From Clostridia bacterium (GTDB lineage: Bacteria; Bacillota; Clostridia; Christensenellales; Aristaeellaceae), in NCBI GenBank assembly GCA_017412445.1, contig JAFPYA010000005.1:1-14083 (forward strand): a DNA stretch of 14,083 bases. Reading direction: 5' to 3'. The notes under the pieces were generated by a model. The model had not been told where the DNA came from and did no database searches. It saw nothing but the letters and a program-made list of their open reading frames with translations. Positions 12,005 to 14,083 of the stretch are shown here, one piece after another. Every line of letters starts with the position of its first letter. The stretch's first letter is position 1. Made by a program: the position numbers and the translations under genes.

Positions 12005-13693
12005 ATGGTAAGAATACCGAAATGGGAGATATTCGAGGCAAGCTTTGTTTGCGGGCGAGAGTTTGAAAACCCGTTTACGGACGTTTGCCTTACAGCGGAG
12101 TTTGTATCCAAAGCCGGATGCTACTCGGTGGATGGCTTTTTCGACGGCGACGGAACATGGAAAATCCGCTTTTCGCCCATGCACGAGGGTGAGTGGAGCT
12201 ATGTTACGCACTCGAACATGCCGGAGCTTGACAGACAAAAGGGCAGCTTTTGCTGCTGCGAGCCGGTTTCAAGAGGGCCTCTGACGCTGAACCCGCAGTT
12301 TCCCAACTGGTTTTTCAGGGGCGACGGCGAAGCGCAGCTGATAGTTAACGACGGCTGGTTTCCTCACACCGCAAACGGCCACGAGCTGCCATTTGAGGAT
12401 CTCGAATTTCAGCAGCCATCGGAGAAGGACTTCAACAGCTACTTCGACATACTTGCCTCGAACGGGGTAAACATGGTGGTGGGCATGAGCGAGCTCTACG
12501 CCCGCCAGAAGAGCATTACCGATACGAGCTTTGTGTGGCCGTGGCGCATAGTCGATGCCGAGAACAACAGAATCGACAGGGAGCGCTTCAATCTCGACTT
12601 CTATCGCCGCTGGGAAAGCAATCTGGCTCACGCCAAAAAGCTCGACATGTTTTATGCCTTCGAGCTGCTTTACGACGACTCCCTGATACGTCCCCGTGAA
12701 TGGAACAACCATCCCTACAACGTCAAAAACGGCGGCTGGCTCGAAAGCGACCCCGGCACTCAGGTGTGCTGGCAGAATCTTTTCGACGTAAGCAACGCCG
12801 AGTCCAAAAAATATCTCGGCCGCTACCTGCACTACACTCTGGCGCGGCTCGCATGCTTTTCCAACGTCATATGGGAGGTGGGCGCTGAAAACGCCAACCT
12901 GGCCGTGCTGCCGGAGCGCATGCTCCCCCACGCGCTGATGCCGGTTGAAAAGGTGGCCGAGTGGTACATATACTGGGCGCGCTTCATAAACCTGCACGAC
13001 CCCTACGGGCGCCTTCGCACCTTCGGTGACACCACTCACCATCCGCTCATGGTCTGCGCGCACGGCAACGACTTCGTTCTGACTCAGGACCCCCGAAACT
13101 ACCCGCGCGATCCTCTGTCCTATTACACGGCCATGCGCAACTACGGCAAGCTGTATTGGCAGTACGCCCGCCCAATGGTCATAGGCGAAATGACCTCCTC
13201 CAACAACGGCGACTACGAGCGCGAGCGCCGCATGTACTGGATCGCCATGACCTCCGGCTACATAATGGGCCGCAGCGACAGGCACTTTTCGCCGATAACC
13301 GGCGATACACTGACCGAGTCGCTCAAATTCAATCTGGACGGCGTGCCTGTGATATACAAATATCTCAGCGCCATGCGCTCTTACGTCGAAAAGAACGTGC
13401 GCTTCTGGCGCATGGAGCCGGCTTACGAAAAGGTTGAAAGCAGCGATCTGGTTTGCATGATGGAAAGCGAGGGCGAGGAGTACCTGCTCTACTTCGTAAA
13501 CGGTGGCTCGGCAAAATTGAACGTGCCCGCGTCAGATTTCGTGTGGCTCAATCCCAGAACCGGCGAAATCCATATGACGGGCAGCGTGGAAGCAGGCGAA
13601 AATGAGTTCTGCGCACCGAAAGCCGACGATCCGCGTGAAAGCGACTGGGTGCTTCACATAAAAGCAAAGGATTTTTCGCCCGAGGGCGCATAA
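12005..13693 (+). CDS. Cytosolic DUF5060/DUF4038-type putative glycoside hydrolase
   Basis: A 562-residue enzyme resembling the DUF5060-DUF4038 group of putative glycosidases. Residues 4-85 form the Ig-like DUF5060 domain (WEIFEASF, GFFDGDGTWKIRFSP, GEWSY). A TIM-barrel domain follows from about 100 to 440. WEVGAEN (290-296) has E291 and E295, of which E295 precedes N296 and best fits the acid/base position of clan GH-A. VIGEMTSS has E395 as likely nucleophile. A C-terminal beta-sandwich (about 475-555) begins around DLVCMMESEGEEYLLYFVN. There is no signal peptide, so it should act in the cytoplasm on imported oligosaccharides or glycosides. The substrate is not known; no sugar transporter is adjacent. 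The ATG at 12005 has GGAGG at 11994-11998, six bases away; an in-frame TTG at 11951 lies at the transcription start and is rejected. It is a single-gene unit closed by a strong terminator. Confidence 0.87.
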   Translation: MVRIPKWEIFEASFVCGREFENPFTDVCLTAEFVSKAGCYSVDGFFDGDGTWKIRFSPMHEGEWSYVTHSNMPELDRQKGSFCCCEPVSRGPLTLNPQFPNWFFRGDGEAQLIVNDGWFPHTANGHELPFEDLEFQQPSEKDFNSYFDILASNGVNMVVGMSELYARQKSITDTSFVWPWRIVDAENNRIDRERFNLDFYRRWESNLAHAKKLDMFYAFELLYDDSLIRPREWNNHPYNVKNGGWLESDPGTQVCWQNLFDVSNAESKKYLGRYLHYTLARLACFSNVIWEVGAENANLAVLPERMLPHALMPVEKVAEWYIYWARFINLHDPYGRLRTFGDTTHHPLMVCAHGNDFVLTQDPRNYPRDPLSYYTAMRNYGKLYWQYARPMVIGEMTSSNNGDYERERRMYWIAMTSGYIMGRSDRHFSPITGDTLTESLKFNLDGVPVIYKYLSAMRSYVEKNVRFWRMEPAYEKVESSDLVCMMESEGEEYLLYFVNGGSAKLNVPASDFVWLNPRTGEIHMTGSVEAGENEFCAPKADDPRESDWVLHIKAKDFSPEGA

Positions 13694-13715
13694 GAAGCGC
13701 GGATGCAGGCAAAAA

Positions 13716-13752
13716 ACGGCGTCGGGAGCAGCTCCCGGCGCCGTCTGTTTTT
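13716..13752. terminator. Strong intrinsic terminator after the glycoside hydrolase gene
   Basis: A 13-bp stem (13716-13728 with 13732-13744, one T-G pair) with a CAG loop is followed by CTGTTTTT. An A-run before the stem (13711-13716) gives a T tract on the - strand, so it can also back up termination of the tRNA cluster. Confidence 0.9.
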
Positions 13753-13788
13753 GGGCGGTACGTTATGCTTTAGGGCTTAATATAGCAC

Positions 13789-13816
13789 AAAAAAGACACA
13801 GAACCTTTATTCTGTG
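13789..13816 (-). terminator. Intrinsic terminator of the tRNA cluster
   Basis: On the - strand a 7-bp perfect stem (cacagaa/ttctgtg, 13797-13803 and 13810-13816) is followed by TCTTTTTTGTG. It begins only eight bases after the 3' end of tRNA-Cys. Confidence 0.85.
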
Positions 13817-13823
13817 CCCCGAA

Positions 13824-13895
13824 AGGTGCCACCCGGATTCGGACCGGGGAATAAAGGTTTTGCAGACCTTTGCCTTACCACTTGGCTATGGCACC
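13824..13895 (-). tRNA. tRNA-Cys (anticodon GCA)
   Basis: A 72-nt tRNA. The acceptor stem GGTGCCA pairs with TGGCACC, with discriminator T, the expected cysteine identity base. The anticodon loop reads TTGCAAA with anticodon GCA. The T arm carries GGTCCGAATCC, so its loop starts TCCGA rather than the usual TTCGA. CCA is not encoded. It is the last gene of the minus-strand cluster, nine bases after tRNA-Gly. Confidence 0.95.
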
Positions 13896-13904
13896 AAATA
13901 AATA

Positions 13905-13977
13905 AGCGGTAGACGAGACTCGGACTCGCGACCTCCACCTTGGCAAGGTGGCGCTCTACCAACTGAGCTACTACCGC
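13905..13977 (-). tRNA. tRNA-Gly (anticodon GCC)
   Basis: A 73-nt tRNA. The acceptor stem GCGGTAG pairs with CTACCGC, with discriminator T. The D arm is AGCTCAGTTGGTAGAGC. The anticodon stem CCACC/GGTGG encloses TTGCCAA with anticodon GCC. CCA is not encoded. It lies six bases after tRNA-Phe. Confidence 0.95.
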
Positions 13978-13983
13978 ACAATA

Positions 13984-14056
13984 TGCCGGGGGGCGGAATC
14001 GAACCACCGACACGGAGATTTTCAGTCTCCTGCTCTACCGACTGAGCTACCCAGGC
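13984..14056 (-). tRNA. tRNA-Phe (anticodon GAA)
   Basis: A 73-nt tRNA. The D arm is AGCTCAGTCGGTAGAGC, the anticodon stem GGAGA/TCTCC encloses CTGAAAA with anticodon GAA, the T arm is GGTGG TTCGATT CCGCC, and the discriminator is A. The acceptor strands are GCCTGGG and CCCCGGC, which leaves a U-C mismatch at 4:69. CCA is not encoded. Six bases separate it from tRNA-Gly. Confidence 0.93.
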
Positions 14057-14061
14057 ATAAG

Positions 14062-14083
14062 CGATCCGGAAGGGGCTCGAACC
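14062..14083 (-). tRNA. Partial tRNA, 3' end only, isotype undetermined
   Basis: The - strand reads a T loop TTCGAGC, the 3' half of a T stem (CCCTT), an acceptor strand CCGGATC and discriminator G, five bases before tRNA-Phe. The rest lies outside the window. G73 would fit tRNA-Asp or tRNA-Asn, but the anticodon is not visible. Confidence 0.75.

Noticed and set aside
12269..13285. 338-codon open frame antisense to the glycoside hydrolase
   Set aside because: Its codon positions mirror the sense gene, and it has no recognisable domain or leader.
1..14083. CRISPR array, insertion sequence, prophage or integrase genes
   Set aside because: No regular spaced repeats, transposase motifs, terminal inverted repeats or phage genes are visible, even next to the tRNA genes.

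Overview
The window looks like a piece of a chromosome from an anaerobic Gram-positive bacterium of the class Clostridia. This rests on gene content and style: a RecD2 helicase of the Gram-positive type, ComF, a BMP-type nucleoside ABC transporter, strong GGAGG ribosome binding sites, and an EF-G/TetM-like GTPase fused to a YacP/Rae1-type NYN nuclease, an architecture I associate with Clostridia. The DNA is GC-rich by eye, yet AUA is a major isoleucine codon, so an uncultured gut-type lineage is plausible. No species can be named from the sequence alone. No insertion sequence, phage gene or CRISPR array is visible.

Layout. Positions 1-1535 (+) hold the end of one and all of a second permease gene of a nucleoside ABC importer, closed by a hairpin terminator. 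Positions 1649-4978 (-) hold a birA, M48 peptidase, GNAT acetyltransferase, DUF218 gene run. A tRNA-Leu(UAG) gene on the + strand at 5069-5150 has its own near-consensus promoter and terminator, and sits between two minus-strand gene runs. Positions 5183-11779 (-) form a tightly overlapping five-gene operon: GTPase-NYN fusion, small four-helix membrane protein, membrane-anchored sigma-like protein, recD2, comF. It starts from a good promoter at 11807-11835. Divergent from it, a cytosolic clan GH-A-like glycoside hydrolase is encoded at 12005-13693 (+). Two terminators follow, then a minus-strand tRNA cluster: partial tRNA, Phe, Gly, Cys.

The most interesting object is the 869-residue GTPase-NYN fusion. 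Its first ~595 residues follow the Tet(M)/EF-G fold, but the domain IV tip used by Tet(M) to dislodge tetracycline is replaced. Its C-terminus is a complete NYN domain resembling Rae1, a nuclease that cuts mRNA in the ribosomal A site. The inference is a self-delivering ribosome-directed ribonuclease rather than a tetracycline resistance factor. Its operon partners are two membrane proteins, one with a degenerate ECF-sigma-like cytoplasmic part, and two DNA-metabolism/competence genes (recD2, comF). Start-stop overlaps (ATGA twice, 26 nt, 17 nt) imply coupled expression of all five.
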